64,000 bases of DNA, taken from positions 124,001 to 188,000 of the forward strand of contig JAQTOU010000003.1 in assembly GCA_028713125.1 (NCBI GenBank), given 5' to 3'. This document shows positions 1-8,943 of this stretch, one piece after another (the first letter of the stretch is position 1; every line of letters begins with the position of its first letter). The notes under the pieces are model-generated. The model saw only the letters and a program-made list of their open reading frames with translations, was not told where the DNA came from and searched no databases. The translations under genes were made by a program, and so were the position numbers. This DNA is from Elusimicrobiales bacterium. GTDB lineage: Bacteria; Elusimicrobiota; Elusimicrobia; Elusimicrobiales; UBA9959.

Positions 1-1008
1 CGGCCACCTCCCTGGCTGACGGCTACCTAAGTTCCGCGGACTGGGCCGTGTTCAACGGCAAACTTGCGGTTAACGGAAATGGTTCGACCCTGACCGGCCT
101 TACGAAGACGCAGGTGGGCCTGGGCAATGTTTCAAATACTTCCGACGCGGCCAAGCCTGTGTCCACGGCGCAGCAGACGGCGCTGGACCTGAAGGCTGAC
201 CTGACCGGGGCGGTGTTCAGCGGCGCGATCAGCGCCACTAACCTGTCCGGGACCAATACCGGGGACGAGAACGCCGGTTCGATAAAGACCAAACTGGGCG
301 CGGCCACCTCGCTGGCGGACGGCTATCTGACTTCAGTTGATTGGGCGGCGTTCAACGGCAAACTGGCTGCTAACGGGAATGGTTCCAGCCTCACCGGCCT
401 TACGAAGACGCAGGTGGGCCTGGGCAACGTTACAAACACTTCCGACGCTGCCAAGCCCGTGTCCACGGCCCAGCAGACGGCGCTGGACCTTAAAGCTGAC
501 CTCGCCGGCGCGACCTTCGGCGGCGCGATATCAGCCACAAATCTTTCCGGGACCAATACCGGAGACGAAACCGGCGCCTCGGTGAAGAGCAAACTGGGCG
601 CGGCCACCTCGCTGTCGGACGGCTACCTGACTTCCGTGGATTGGGCGGCGTTCAGCGGCAAGCTGTCGGCCAACGGGAACGGCTCGAGCCTCACCGGCCT
701 TACGAAGGCGCAGGTGGGCCTGGGCAGCGCGGATAATACCTCGGACGCCGCCAAACCGGTCTCCACGGCGCAGCAGACGGCCCTTAACCTGAAGTCCAAC
801 CTGGATTCACCGGCTTTCACCGGCACTGTTACCGGAATTACGAGCGCGATGGTTGGCCTGGGAAGCGTGAACAATACGGCGGACGCGCTGAAACCGGTCT
901 CGTCCGCCCAGCAGTCGGCGCTGGACTTGAAGGCGAACCTCACAGGCGCGGCATTTACCGGCGCTATCACGGCCCCCAACTTATCCGGGAGCAATACCGG
1001 CGACCAGG
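1..1008 (+). repeat. 300-bp coding tandem repeats (tail-fibre-like modules)
   Basis: Near-identical DNA starts at 1, 301 and 601 (cggccacctc), giving an exact 300-bp period. A shorter, more diverged unit follows from about 826 to 1008. The repeats stay in frame and encode the VGLGNVxNTSDAAKPVS modules of the partial gene. Confidence 0.9.
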
Positions 1009-2159
1009 TCTCGGTAACGGGCAATGCCGGGACCGTGACCAACGGCGTTTATACCACGGGGTCATACGCCAACCCGGCATGGATAACCAGCCTGGCGGCC
1101 AATAAGATAGACCTGTCCACGGTGACGGCGGCGATAACGTCCCTGCAGCTCGCCCTTTCTACCGCGGTCTATACTGTCGGGAACCAAACTATAGGCGGGA
1201 TAAAAACTTTCTCAAGCGCCATCGCCGGCGATATCAGCGGCAACGCGGCCACGGTGACGACTAACGCGAACCTTACCGGCGTAGTGACAAGCGTCGGCAA
1301 CGCTACCTCCATCGGCGCCGGCGCTATCGGCAACGCCATGCTGGCGAACGGGGCGGTCGCGAACCTGTCCGGCACAAATACCGGTGACCAGACCACAATA
1401 AGCGGCAATGCCGGAACCGTGACCAACGGCGTTTATACTACGGGGAACCAGACCATAGGCGGGATAAAAACATTCTCGAGCACCATAGCCGGAGATATCA
1501 GCGGCAATGCCGCCACGGCGACCAGCGCTGTGAGCGCCGGGAGAGCCGCGAATATAGCCGGCGGTTCTATCGGCCAGCTCCCGTACCAGACAGGTGCTGA
1601 TGCTACGGGTCTGCTTGCAGCCGGCACGCCGGGACAGGTACTGCAGAGCAATGGCGCGGCGGCGCCGAACTGGATAACTCCCTCCGGCGGTGATGTCTTT
1701 AAGGCCGGAACCCAGACTTTCACCGGGCAGAACACCTTTACCTCGACCATTACCGCCAAGGGCTACGCGAACGCGGCCCAGACCGTGGTAATTACGAATC
1801 AGACCTCTTTCGCGGCCGACGGCTCGGGAGTGGTATTGCTGACCTTCTCCGGGACCGCTAACGTCGCTACCGTCACCGGCTGCGCCTCGGGAGCCGTGGG
1901 GCAAGGCCAGATCGTAACTTTTGTGGAAGCGGCCTGGACCGTCGGCGGCGTGAGCTTCGTCGACACCCTGCGCGCCAGCGCCGCGGACGATACGATGCTC
2001 CTGAACGGCGTGGCTGGCATCTGGACGCCCATCGCCGACACCACTTCGATAGGCTCGGCCATCACCCTTATGTGCACCACGATCAATACGGCTACGCCGC
2101 CGCTGATCACCGCGGTGAAGCTCTGGATCGAGATCGGGCGTTCGAAAACTTCGGATTAG
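1..2159 (+). CDS. Tail-fibre-like repeat protein, 5' end outside window
   Basis: The frame is open from base 3, and the GTG at 48 used by the ORF track is internal: the residues before it (ATSLADGYLSSADWA) match the later repeat copies, so the real start lies left of the window. The visible ~719 residues hold three ~100-aa repeats with the signature GLGNVxNTSDAAKPVSTAQQ, a shorter fourth copy, then two copies of a GNQTIGGIKTFSSxIAGDISGNAA block. These motifs are familiar from phage tail fibres and from long surface proteins of uncultured bacteria. The last ~130 residues are non-repetitive and end in KLWIEIGRSKTSD. There is no endosialidase chaperone or CTD-type sorting end. It is probably an extended surface or fibre protein; no phage genes flank it here. 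Confidence 0.8.
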   Translation, partial: ATSLADGYLSSADWAVFNGKLAVNGNGSTLTGLTKTQVGLGNVSNTSDAAKPVSTAQQTALDLKADLTGAVFSGAISATNLSGTNTGDENAGSIKTKLGAATSLADGYLTSVDWAAFNGKLAANGNGSSLTGLTKTQVGLGNVTNTSDAAKPVSTAQQTALDLKADLAGATFGGAISATNLSGTNTGDETGASVKSKLGAATSLSDGYLTSVDWAAFSGKLSANGNGSSLTGLTKAQVGLGSADNTSDAAKPVSTAQQTALNLKSNLDSPAFTGTVTGITSAMVGLGSVNNTADALKPVSSAQQSALDLKANLTGAAFTGAITAPNLSGSNTGDQVSVTGNAGTVTNGVYTTGSYANPAWITSLAANKIDLSTVTAAITSLQLALSTAVYTVGNQTIGGIKTFSSAIAGDISGNAATVTTNANLTGVVTSVGNATSIGAGAIGNAMLANGAVANLSGTNTGDQTTISGNAGTVTNGVYTTGNQTIGGIKTFSSTIAGDISGNAATATSAVSAGRAANIAGGSIGQLPYQTGADATGLLAAGTPGQVLQSNGAAAPNWITPSGGDVFKAGTQTFTGQNTFTSTITAKGYANAAQTVVITNQTSFAADGSGVVLLTFSGTANVATVTGCASGAVGQGQIVTFVEAAWTVGGVSFVDTLRASAADDTMLLNGVAGIWTPIADTTSIGSAITLMCTTINTATPPLITAVKLWIEIGRSKTSD

Positions 2160-2207
2160 CGTAAGCGCAAAAAAACAGGGAGTCCGTCGTTAAATCTGTC
2201 CGGGAGT

Positions 2208-2223
2208 TCCGTAGTACTACGGA
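2208..2223. repeat. 16-bp perfect palindrome
   Basis: The sequence tccgtagtactacgga equals its own reverse complement. It lies between the stop of the repeat protein and the promoter-like element of the next gene. It could be an operator or a small hairpin; no T-run follows, so it is not an evident terminator. Confidence 0.5.
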
Positions 2224-2235
2224 GCTGTCTAAGCA

Positions 2236-2280
2236 GAATTCCTAATAGATACTTAAACGGCCAAGGGCTATACTTAGATA
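2236..2280 (+). promoter_or_regulatory. Composite promoter-like element, copy 1
   Basis: The box AATTCCTAATA carries TCCT at 2240-2243. It is followed after exactly 25 nt by TATACT (2269-2274) in the context GGCTATACTTA. The same spacing is seen in the other copies at 13123, 16555, 27418, 55419 and 55504. The predicted start near 2281 would leave a 39-nt leader before the ATG at 2320. No TTGACA-like -35 is present, so an activator is likely. The upstream GAATAT block of the other copies is missing here. Confidence 0.5.
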
Positions 2281-2319
2281 TCAAGCCAAATTGGCGGAAC
2301 AGCAAAGAGGTATAAAAAA

Positions 2320-5300
2320 ATGAGATTAATCAAATCGATAGTCCAGATGGGCCGGCTGCTCATGGCACTGACCCTGGTAGCCGGACCCACCGGCCCCGCT
2401 TTCGCGGGTCTCGCCGGCGCGCCGTCTTCCCTTAATAAGGAAGAAGCCGCAACGCTGACGGGCGGCGCTGAGAAAACTCAGAGCCTCCAGCCCCGCAGTG
2501 CGGGAAACTCAAAACTTCCGATGTATTTCGAGGCTAACCATGGCCAGACCGACGCTTCGGTAAAGTTCTTTACCCGCGCGGCCGGCTATAACCTCTACCT
2601 GACCGGGACCGAATCGGTCACGGTGATGCCCAAGGCCGCGGAGGTCAAGGGCCAGGAACCTGTGGTGGTGCGCATGACGCTGAAAGGCGGCAACGCCAAG
2701 CCGGCCGTCCAGGGCGTGGGCCTGCTGCCCGGCCGCACAAGCTATTTTTTCGGGAACGACAAGAAAAAATGGCAGGTCGGAGCGGAGCAATATTCCAGGG
2801 TGAAGTTCAACCAGGTCTATCCCGGCATCGACATGGTCTATCGCTTCTCCAAAGGCAACGCGGAATACGATTTCGTGGTGGCGCCCGGGGCTAATCCCTC
2901 GCGCATCATCCTTGGTTTCGAAGGCGCGAAGAGCCTCAGGCTGGACCCCAAAGGCAACCTGGTCCTTGGCGTCGAGGGCGGCGAGCTTACTTACAAGGCC
3001 CCCGAACTTTACCAGAAGCTGGGCAGCAAACAGGTTCCCGTGAAAGGGCGCTTCGTGCTCGCTTCCAACAATAACGTGCGGTTCGAAGTAGGGAACTATA
3101 TAAAGAGCAAGGAACTGGTGATCGACCCCCAGCTGTCCTATTCTACTTACCTCGGCGGCAGCGTCGAAGACAAAATTAACGCGATCGCCGTGGACGGGAC
3201 GAAGCAGGCCTATGTGACCGGCTATTCCCGCTCCGCGATGACCGGCTCCGGCGGCTTCCCCTCCACTACCCCGGCCGGCAGCCATACGCTCGCTGTGCAG
3301 GGTCCCGCCGAGAACGGCGGTTCGGACGTGTTCGTGGCGAAACTCAGCGCCGACGGGTCTTCCCTTTTATGGGTGGCCTGGCTGGGCGGCGGTCTCGACG
3401 AACAGGCTTACAGCATCGCTTTGGATAAATCAAGCGTCAGCACGCCCAAGGTTTTCATCACCGGCGTAACGGCTTCGGCCGGCGGTACCTCCTACCCCGT
3501 AGCCGGTCCCGCGAACGTGCTTAAAGATTGCGCCGTTAACCCGGGACTCTGGGCTTTCGTGACCGAGCTGCAGCAGCCCGCGAACATCCCCGCCCTGGTC
3601 TACTCCGGCTGCTGGGGCGGAGCGAGCGCTCTCTCAACAGTAGGCAATTCCATCGCCGTCGACTCTCTCGGCGCGGCTTATATAACAGGAACTACTTTCC
3701 AGACGGATTTCCCTGTCAGCCTGGGCATCCCGTTCCCTCACAACACGATGGGCGCCGCTTCGCAGGCGGCCTTCGTAACCAAGATCGCCCCTGCGGGCGC
3801 GGCCATAGGCTATTCCATGTTCATGGGGCCGCAGGACGTTATAACCAACGGCAACGCTATCACGGTGGACGCCGGTTTCCAGGCCTGGGTAGGCGGCATG
3901 ACGACTTCAAGCATGCTTCCCTCGGTGCTCGGCCACTTCTCCAGCTCGAAGATAGGAACGACGAACGCTTTCGTCGCTAAGATCAACGCGGCCGGCACGG
4001 GCCTGCTCTACGCTACCTATATCAACGGCAACTCGGATCAGGCGGCTACCGCCATCGCCCTGAACAATGGCGGCGCGGCGCCTTACCATGTGTTCGTGGC
4101 CGGCTGGACTCTGTCCTCTACCGGCTTTCCCTCCACCGCTTATTACAACCTGCCGGTTTCAGTGCGCCCCATAGTTTATCAGAAGGACCTGGTAGGCGCC
4201 GACGATCCTTTCATCCTGAGGCTGAACCCCGCTGAGCCGAACCCGGTCCCCGGCGCGGACAACCCCCTTGAAATGCAGTACGCGACCCACCTGGGCGCTA
4301 CCGGCGCGGACCGCGCTTACTCTCTCGCGCTCGACGACCTCGACGACGCCTATATCGCCGGCTGGACGCTTTCGTCCGACTGGACGCTTGCGGCCGACCC
4401 CGTGACCCCCGGCGCCAACGGCATCAACGTTACCGGCGCGACTACGCAGAACACCTCCGGAGGCCAGGACGCCTTCGTGGCGGCTATCGGTCCTACCGGG
4501 CAGTACCAGCCTTTCTTCACTTATCTCGGCGCGACCCCTCCCGGCCAGGCCGCGACCGGCATCGCTGTCGACTCGGCCCATAATATTTACGTGGCGGGCT
4601 ACACGCCGTCGGCCATCTTTCCTCTAGTGACCGGCTCGCTGATGGACGGCTCGACGCCGGCCAAGGCGATAAACCGCAGCGGAACCGCGGGCGCCTTCGA
4701 CGGCTTCGTCACGAAGATCGCCCCCGTGCTCACGTTCGGCGCGCCGCTGCCTCCTCCCGGAGTAGTCTGCACTATCACCGGCGTCAATCCCAGTTCCGGC
4801 TACCTTATAGGCGGCGACACCGTCACTATCACCGGCACCGGTTTCGACATCTCCCGCAGCACCGTGGAATTCGACGGAATAATTTCCTCGAGCTTCACCG
4901 TCTACGCTTCCTCTACCGTGATCGCGGCGGTCACCTCCAGCCATACCCTGGCCGGGGTGGTCCCGCTAACCGTGACGACGCCTAACGGAACCTGCTCGGC
5001 GAACTTCGCCTACGTCGTGCCCGTGGCTACCTGCACGATAACCAGCATCAGCCCGGTCTCGGGATTCACCGTCGGGGGAACTACCGTCACCATCATCGGC
5101 ACGGGTTTCTTTGGTCTCAATGTCTCGACCAACGTTACTTTCGGAGGAGTGGACGCCGTCAGCTATACGGTCAACGCTTCTTCCACGATGGTTTCGGCGG
5201 TCTCGCCCAGGCGTCCTCTTATAGGAACGCTTACCCCGGGCTCGGTCCTCCTTACGCTGAATACCAGCAGCGGCACGTGCACCGCGGTCTACGACTACGT

Positions 5301-5895
5301 CAACGCTCCGCCGTCCGTCTGCACCATCAGCAATATCACCCCCGGTTTCGGGTTTACCCCCGGGGGCAATGTGGTAACGGTCACCGGCACGGGCTTCTAC
5401 GGCTTCTCCGGCCCCGGCGGCGTGACTTTCGACGGGGTGAACGCTTCTGCCTACACGGCGAACGTTTCCTCCACCGTGATCACCGCGACGGTGCCCAGGC
5501 ACCCCCTGGTGGGCGCCCTGATGCCGGGAGTAGTGCCCTTCAGGGTCACCACCGGGAACGGAACCTGCTCGGCCTCCTATACCTATGTGCTGGCTCCCGC
5601 GGCCGCCAACGGCGTCTGCGGCGGGGAGGACTACTTCTTCCCCTCGCCGGCTACCGGCGATACGGCCAACTTCGCCTACTGCATGGCCCTCCCCGGGACG
5701 GTCAGGATCACTGTCTATAACGCTATCGGCGACCTGGTGGCGAAAATAGAGGACTCAAGGGCGGCCGGCGGACAGTTCTCGACGCTGAACACGGGCAGGC
5801 TGGCGACCGGGGTTTACCTCTACCGCCTTGAAAAAGACTACGGCGCCGGCAATTCCGCCGCCTCGAAAGTAAAGAAATTCGTAGTGCAGCATTAA
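2320..5895 (+). CDS. Secreted SBBP beta-propeller protein with three IPT/TIG domains and CTD-like end
   Basis: The product is 1191 aa. A signal peptide (RLLMALTLVAG...AFAG) is followed by the domain usually found in front of SBBP repeats (LPMYFEANHGQTDASVKF to KELVIDPQLSYSTYLGG). Beta-propeller-type SBBP repeats with paired YSTYLGG / AYVTG motifs follow to about residue 800. Three IPT/TIG Ig-like domains begin CTITGVNPSSGY, CTITSISPVSGF and CTISNITPGFGF. The last ~85 residues (VRITVYNAIGDLVAKIED to KKFVVQH) resemble a FlgD-Ig or T9SS type-A sorting domain. AGAGG lies 9 nt before the ATG. The PorV-OmpA gene begins 11 nt downstream, suggesting a cargo and outer-membrane partner. It is predicted to be secreted or surface-attached; the ligand is unknown. 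Confidence 0.85.
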   Translation: MRLIKSIVQMGRLLMALTLVAGPTGPAFAGLAGAPSSLNKEEAATLTGGAEKTQSLQPRSAGNSKLPMYFEANHGQTDASVKFFTRAAGYNLYLTGTESVTVMPKAAEVKGQEPVVVRMTLKGGNAKPAVQGVGLLPGRTSYFFGNDKKKWQVGAEQYSRVKFNQVYPGIDMVYRFSKGNAEYDFVVAPGANPSRIILGFEGAKSLRLDPKGNLVLGVEGGELTYKAPELYQKLGSKQVPVKGRFVLASNNNVRFEVGNYIKSKELVIDPQLSYSTYLGGSVEDKINAIAVDGTKQAYVTGYSRSAMTGSGGFPSTTPAGSHTLAVQGPAENGGSDVFVAKLSADGSSLLWVAWLGGGLDEQAYSIALDKSSVSTPKVFITGVTASAGGTSYPVAGPANVLKDCAVNPGLWAFVTELQQPANIPALVYSGCWGGASALSTVGNSIAVDSLGAAYITGTTFQTDFPVSLGIPFPHNTMGAASQAAFVTKIAPAGAAIGYSMFMGPQDVITNGNAITVDAGFQAWVGGMTTSSMLPSVLGHFSSSKIGTTNAFVAKINAAGTGLLYATYINGNSDQAATAIALNNGGAAPYHVFVAGWTLSSTGFPSTAYYNLPVSVRPIVYQKDLVGADDPFILRLNPAEPNPVPGADNPLEMQYATHLGATGADRAYSLALDDLDDAYIAGWTLSSDWTLAADPVTPGANGINVTGATTQNTSGGQDAFVAAIGPTGQYQPFFTYLGATPPGQAATGIAVDSAHNIYVAGYTPSAIFPLVTGSLMDGSTPAKAINRSGTAGAFDGFVTKIAPVLTFGAPLPPPGVVCTITGVNPSSGYLIGGDTVTITGTGFDISRSTVEFDGIISSSFTVYASSTVIAAVTSSHTLAGVVPLTVTTPNGTCSANFAYVVPVATCTITSISPVSGFTVGGTTVTIIGTGFFGLNVSTNVTFGGVDAVSYTVNASSTMVSAVSPRRPLIGTLTPGSVLLTLNTSSGTCTAVYDYVNAPPSVCTISNITPGFGFTPGGNVVTVTGTGFYGFSGPGGVTFDGVNASAYTANVSSTVITATVPRHPLVGALMPGVVPFRVTTGNGTCSASYTYVLAPAAANGVCGGEDYFFPSPATGDTANFAYCMALPGTVRITVYNAIGDLVAKIEDSRAAGGQFSTLNTGRLATGVYLYRLEKDYGAGNSAASKVKKFVVQH

Positions 5896-5906
5896 CGGAG
5901 GATTTC

Positions 5907-7370
5907 ATGAAAATATCATCTATAGGATTAGGGTTTATCTCGGCCGCCATACTGTGCGGCCAGGCCTCGGCGGGTGAAACCGATTACGCCGCGGGCACCC
6001 GCGCCCTGCCCATGCAGCAGGCCGGCGGCACGGCGCGCGCCACGGCCATGGGGTCGGCCGCGGTCGCGCTCGACCAGGGCTCGGCGTCCCTGCTCTGGAA
6101 CCCGGCGGCTCTGAGCCGGATCAAATGTACGGAGCTCGGGCTCCATCATAACAGCGGCCTCGCCGGCATCAACCAGGAGATCGGCATCCTCGGCATGCCG
6201 CTGGGGGAAGCCAAGAAGGTATGCGACGGAAAGGAGTGCAACGGCGGTTCCCTGGGCGGGATCGCGGCCTCTTTTTCCTACCTCGATTACGGAAGTTTCG
6301 ACGGCAGGGATACCCTCGGCCAGAACATCGGGGACTATAAAGCGCGGGACTTTTCCGGCAGCATAGGCTGGGGCAAGAAATTGCTCCCCTACTTCGCCGG
6401 CGGCGTGGCGCTGAAGGTCAACCAGTCCATCTTCCCTGATAAGACGTATTTCAACTATGCCGCGGACATAGGCGTGTTATGGAACGTGATGCGCTCCCTG
6501 GACCTGGGCCTGACCTATTCCAATATCAGCCTCAAAAGCGGCATCGGCGACATGGTTTCAGGTTTGCGCCTCGGCGCGGCCTGGACCGTGGACAAGCACC
6601 TTCTGCTGACGGCTTCAGGCGAGCTGCAAAAAAGCGCGATGGACCGGCTGCAGGTGGGCGGAGAATACCTGATAGGCAATACCGAGAACAAAAAGAATAT
6701 TACGGCCCTCCGCGCCGGCTACCAGCTTAACTACCCCGATCCCCAGTTGAGCGGCCTGACCGGCCTGACCATGGGCATCGGTTTCCAGTTCACCCAGTCC
6801 ATGGCGCTTGATTATGCCATCGTACCCGTCGGAGACCTGGGCGCTTCGCATCGCCTGAGCCTGACCGTGAAGTTCGATTGCCCCAAAAAGCGCAAACCGG
6901 TCGTGGTCATGGCCCTGGAAGTTCCGGCCGAGCCCGCGCCCGCTGTTCCGTCGCAGACGGCGTTTGTCCAGCCCGCGGCGCCCGCGGTCCCGCCTGTTGT
7001 GCTCAAGTGGGTCATCCTGGAAGATTCGCATTTCGACTTCGACTCCTCCGTCCTCAGGCGCTCCGGCATGTCGGCGCTGAGGCAGAATATCCAGCTGCTT
7101 AAGGATAATCCCAAGGCCAAAGTGCGCGTTTCGGGGTATGCCTCCGCCAGCGGCACCGAAGAGTATAACCAGCGCCTGAGCGAGAGAAGGGCTGTCGCCG
7201 TCACGACGTTCATGATCAAGGAAGGCATCGCGCCTGACCGGATCGTCACGGTCGGTTTCGGGGAGCTGCGGCCCGCGGAGTTCGAGGAAGACCCTGATCT
7301 GATCCACACTAACGCCGCTAAAGCCAACAGGCGGGTAGAGCTGACTTCGCCCGGGCAGCGGATGCAGTAG
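5907..7370 (+). CDS. PorV-like outer-membrane barrel fused to an OmpA peptidoglycan-binding domain
   Basis: The product is 487 aa with a signal peptide ending near GQASAG. Residues ~25-330 show the PorV/PorQ pattern (GGTARATAMGSAAVALDQGSASLLWNPAALS), a FadL-like barrel family that acts as a type IX secretion shuttle in Bacteroidota. A Pro/Ala linker leads to a C-terminal OmpA domain (HFDFDSSVLRRSG, NQRLSERRAVAV, GFGELRP, NRRVEL) that should bind peptidoglycan. GGAGG precedes the ATG, and the gene follows the SBBP gene by 11 nt in an operon. A PorV-OmpA fusion would anchor the shuttle to the cell wall. Family assignment is firm; the secretion role is inferred from context. Confidence 0.85.
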   Translation: MKISSIGLGFISAAILCGQASAGETDYAAGTRALPMQQAGGTARATAMGSAAVALDQGSASLLWNPAALSRIKCTELGLHHNSGLAGINQEIGILGMPLGEAKKVCDGKECNGGSLGGIAASFSYLDYGSFDGRDTLGQNIGDYKARDFSGSIGWGKKLLPYFAGGVALKVNQSIFPDKTYFNYAADIGVLWNVMRSLDLGLTYSNISLKSGIGDMVSGLRLGAAWTVDKHLLLTASGELQKSAMDRLQVGGEYLIGNTENKKNITALRAGYQLNYPDPQLSGLTGLTMGIGFQFTQSMALDYAIVPVGDLGASHRLSLTVKFDCPKKRKPVVVMALEVPAEPAPAVPSQTAFVQPAAPAVPPVVLKWVILEDSHFDFDSSVLRRSGMSALRQNIQLLKDNPKAKVRVSGYASASGTEEYNQRLSERRAVAVTTFMIKEGIAPDRIVTVGFGELRPAEFEEDPDLIHTNAAKANRRVELTSPGQRMQ

Positions 7371-7397
7371 GCAAAACGAAGGTCGTTTTCAAAAACT

Positions 7398-7423
7398 GCG
7401 CCCTTGCCCTGCGGCAGGGGCGC
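7398..7423 (+). other. GC-rich hairpin between genes
   Basis: gcgccc-ttgcc-ctgc-ggcag-gggcgc forms an 11-bp stem with one G-U pair and a 4-nt loop. No U-run follows, so it is at best a weak terminator or an mRNA-processing structure after the PorV-OmpA gene. Confidence 0.4.
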
Positions 7424-7454
7424 GGCTGATTTAGACGGTTGATAAGGAGACAAT

Positions 7455-7772
7455 ATGACAAAAACGGAAAAGATGATAGAAGCTGGACTCGGGCTGGCGG
7501 CTCTCGCCGCGCTTGGAACTTACCTTCTTTACGGCAAGAGGGGCGCGGAGAACCGCGAAAAGATCTCCGGCTGGATGCTCAAGCTGAAAGGCGAGGTCCT
7601 GGAAAAAGCCGAAGAGATAAAAGACCTGAACGAGCAGGAGTATTACAAGATAGTGGACGAGGTCACGGAGCGCTACTCCAAGGTGCAGAAGGTGGGCGCT
7701 GAGGAACTCAAGCATTTGACGGGTGAGCTTAAAGGGGCCTGGGCGCACCTGAACCGGGAACTGGTGAAGTAA
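7455..7772 (+). CDS. Small YtxH-like membrane-anchored protein
   Basis: The product is 105 aa with a good AAGGAG ribosome site. One N-terminal membrane segment (AGLGLAALAALGTYLLYG, ~10-28) is followed by a charged helical tail rich in Lys and Glu (LKGEVLEKAEEIKDLNEQEYY). This layout resembles YtxH/gas-vesicle-accessory type small proteins, often stress-related. No catalytic motif is visible and the function is unknown. It is separated from the preceding porin by 84 nt holding a hairpin. Confidence 0.7.
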   Translation: MTKTEKMIEAGLGLAALAALGTYLLYGKRGAENREKISGWMLKLKGEVLEKAEEIKDLNEQEYYKIVDEVTERYSKVQKVGAEELKHLTGELKGAWAHLNRELVK

Positions 7773-7797
7773 CCTGCAAACCGGCGGCAATACTTTG

Positions 7798-7836
7798 ACA
7801 AAAGGGGACGCGTCCGAGGACTGCTAACCCTTTTGT
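7798..7836. repeat. Inverted repeat ACAAAAGGG / CCCTTTTGT
   Basis: Nine-base arms (7798-7806 and 7828-7836) are separated by 21 nt in the gap before the AsmA-like gene. A TTGACA overlaps the left arm, but no matching -10 box is found at normal spacing. It may be an operator or an mRNA stem. Confidence 0.4.
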
Positions 7837-7873
7837 TAGTGTGCCCCGCGGGTGCGGCAGGCCGGGCTGAATT

Positions 7874-8926
7874 ATGAAGACCAGAAGACGCCTGGCGGCA
7901 TGGAGCCTGGGCTTGTGCCTGACTTTTCTGGCGGCCGGGATAATTTTAAAAGAAGCCGTCGCTCCGGAACTGGTCCGGTGGCGGCTCATTTCTGAAGTTC
8001 GCGCTAAATGCGAAACTTGCGAGCTCTCGGTGGGCAGCGTCGACCTTTCGCTGCTGCCGCCGGCTCTGAGCGGCAGGGCTGTTAGTTTTACCGGCGGGAC
8101 TCCGAACGCTACCGTAGTTCACGCTGAAGCGAGGAATGTTTATGTGCCGTTCTCCATTCTCCCGCTTTTCAAGAGGTGCCTCCGCTTAGGCCGGATAGAA
8201 ATAGAACAGCTGGCGGTGGAGGTAACGGAAGGCGACCTGTATGGACCGTCTTCAGCCAAAGACGGTTCCGCGCGGCCTCTTGACCTTGAGATAGAGGGTA
8301 TCGAGGTAAAAAAAAGTTCATTTACCTACGTGCGGGAGCATCCTGGCCGGAAGGGAAGCCTGGAAGTCTCCGGCATAAATGCGGCCGCGGGGCCCGTCGG
8401 CACCACGGAACGCCTGCGGGATAAAGATGTTAAGGCAAGCGCGGAAGGCCTGCTGGAGCATTCCGGGAAATTTAAATTGCAAGTCCGGGCCAGATTCTTC
8501 GCGAAGGCTCCCGACGCGGATATTAATTTGCAGATCTCGGGGCAGGACCTCGTGACCCTGAACCCTTTCTTCGAGCCGAACGACGGCGTACGGCTGAAGG
8601 GTTTGCTTATTGAGGGCCGCGCTTCGGCGGCGATCCGCGGAGCGAGCCTGAAGGCCTCCTCCTACGTGCGCTACAAAGGCCTTATTGTCAGTATCCGGAA
8701 TAACGAAGAGCGCGGGGCGCTCTCCGCCTTCTTCCAGACTTTCCTGGCTTCCATCACGGTGCGGAAACAAAACGCCGATGACGGTAATTACGACCGCACG
8801 GGAGAGGTTGACCTTGAGCGGAAGCCGGAAGAGACGGTCATAAGCTTTGCGCTGAGGGGAATGAAAGAAGCCGCGATGAAAGTCTCTTCGCAGGGCCCCG
8901 CTGATTCTTCTTCCCGCGGTAAATAG
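7874..8926 (+). CDS. AsmA/DUF748-like envelope protein
   Basis: The product is 350 aa with an N-terminal membrane anchor (WSLGLCLTFLAAGIIL) and a periplasmic body. The middle part reads like DUF748/AsmA-family proteins: a long beta-rich chain with PFFEPNDGVRLKGLLIEGRA and paired SLEVSGIN / DADINLQISG segments. Related proteins are tied to outer-membrane lipid homeostasis or bridge-like lipid transport, but this one is short. The ribosome site is weak. The receiver gene follows 17 nt after the stop, so the two may be co-transcribed. The precise role is unknown. Confidence 0.65.
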   Translation: MKTRRRLAAWSLGLCLTFLAAGIILKEAVAPELVRWRLISEVRAKCETCELSVGSVDLSLLPPALSGRAVSFTGGTPNATVVHAEARNVYVPFSILPLFKRCLRLGRIEIEQLAVEVTEGDLYGPSSAKDGSARPLDLEIEGIEVKKSSFTYVREHPGRKGSLEVSGINAAAGPVGTTERLRDKDVKASAEGLLEHSGKFKLQVRARFFAKAPDADINLQISGQDLVTLNPFFEPNDGVRLKGLLIEGRASAAIRGASLKASSYVRYKGLIVSIRNNEERGALSAFFQTFLASITVRKQNADDGNYDRTGEVDLERKPEETVISFALRGMKEAAMKVSSQGPADSSSRGK

Positions 8927-8943
8927 CCTTATTGGAGGCCGGT

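Noticed and set aside
1-900. Regular 300-bp repeats as a CRISPR array
   Set aside because: The period is far too long, there are no unique spacers, and the repeats are coding.
7795-7827. TTGACA at 7795 as a promoter of the AsmA-like gene
   Set aside because: No -10-like hexamer at 16-19 nt; the nearest candidate is 21 nt away and poor.
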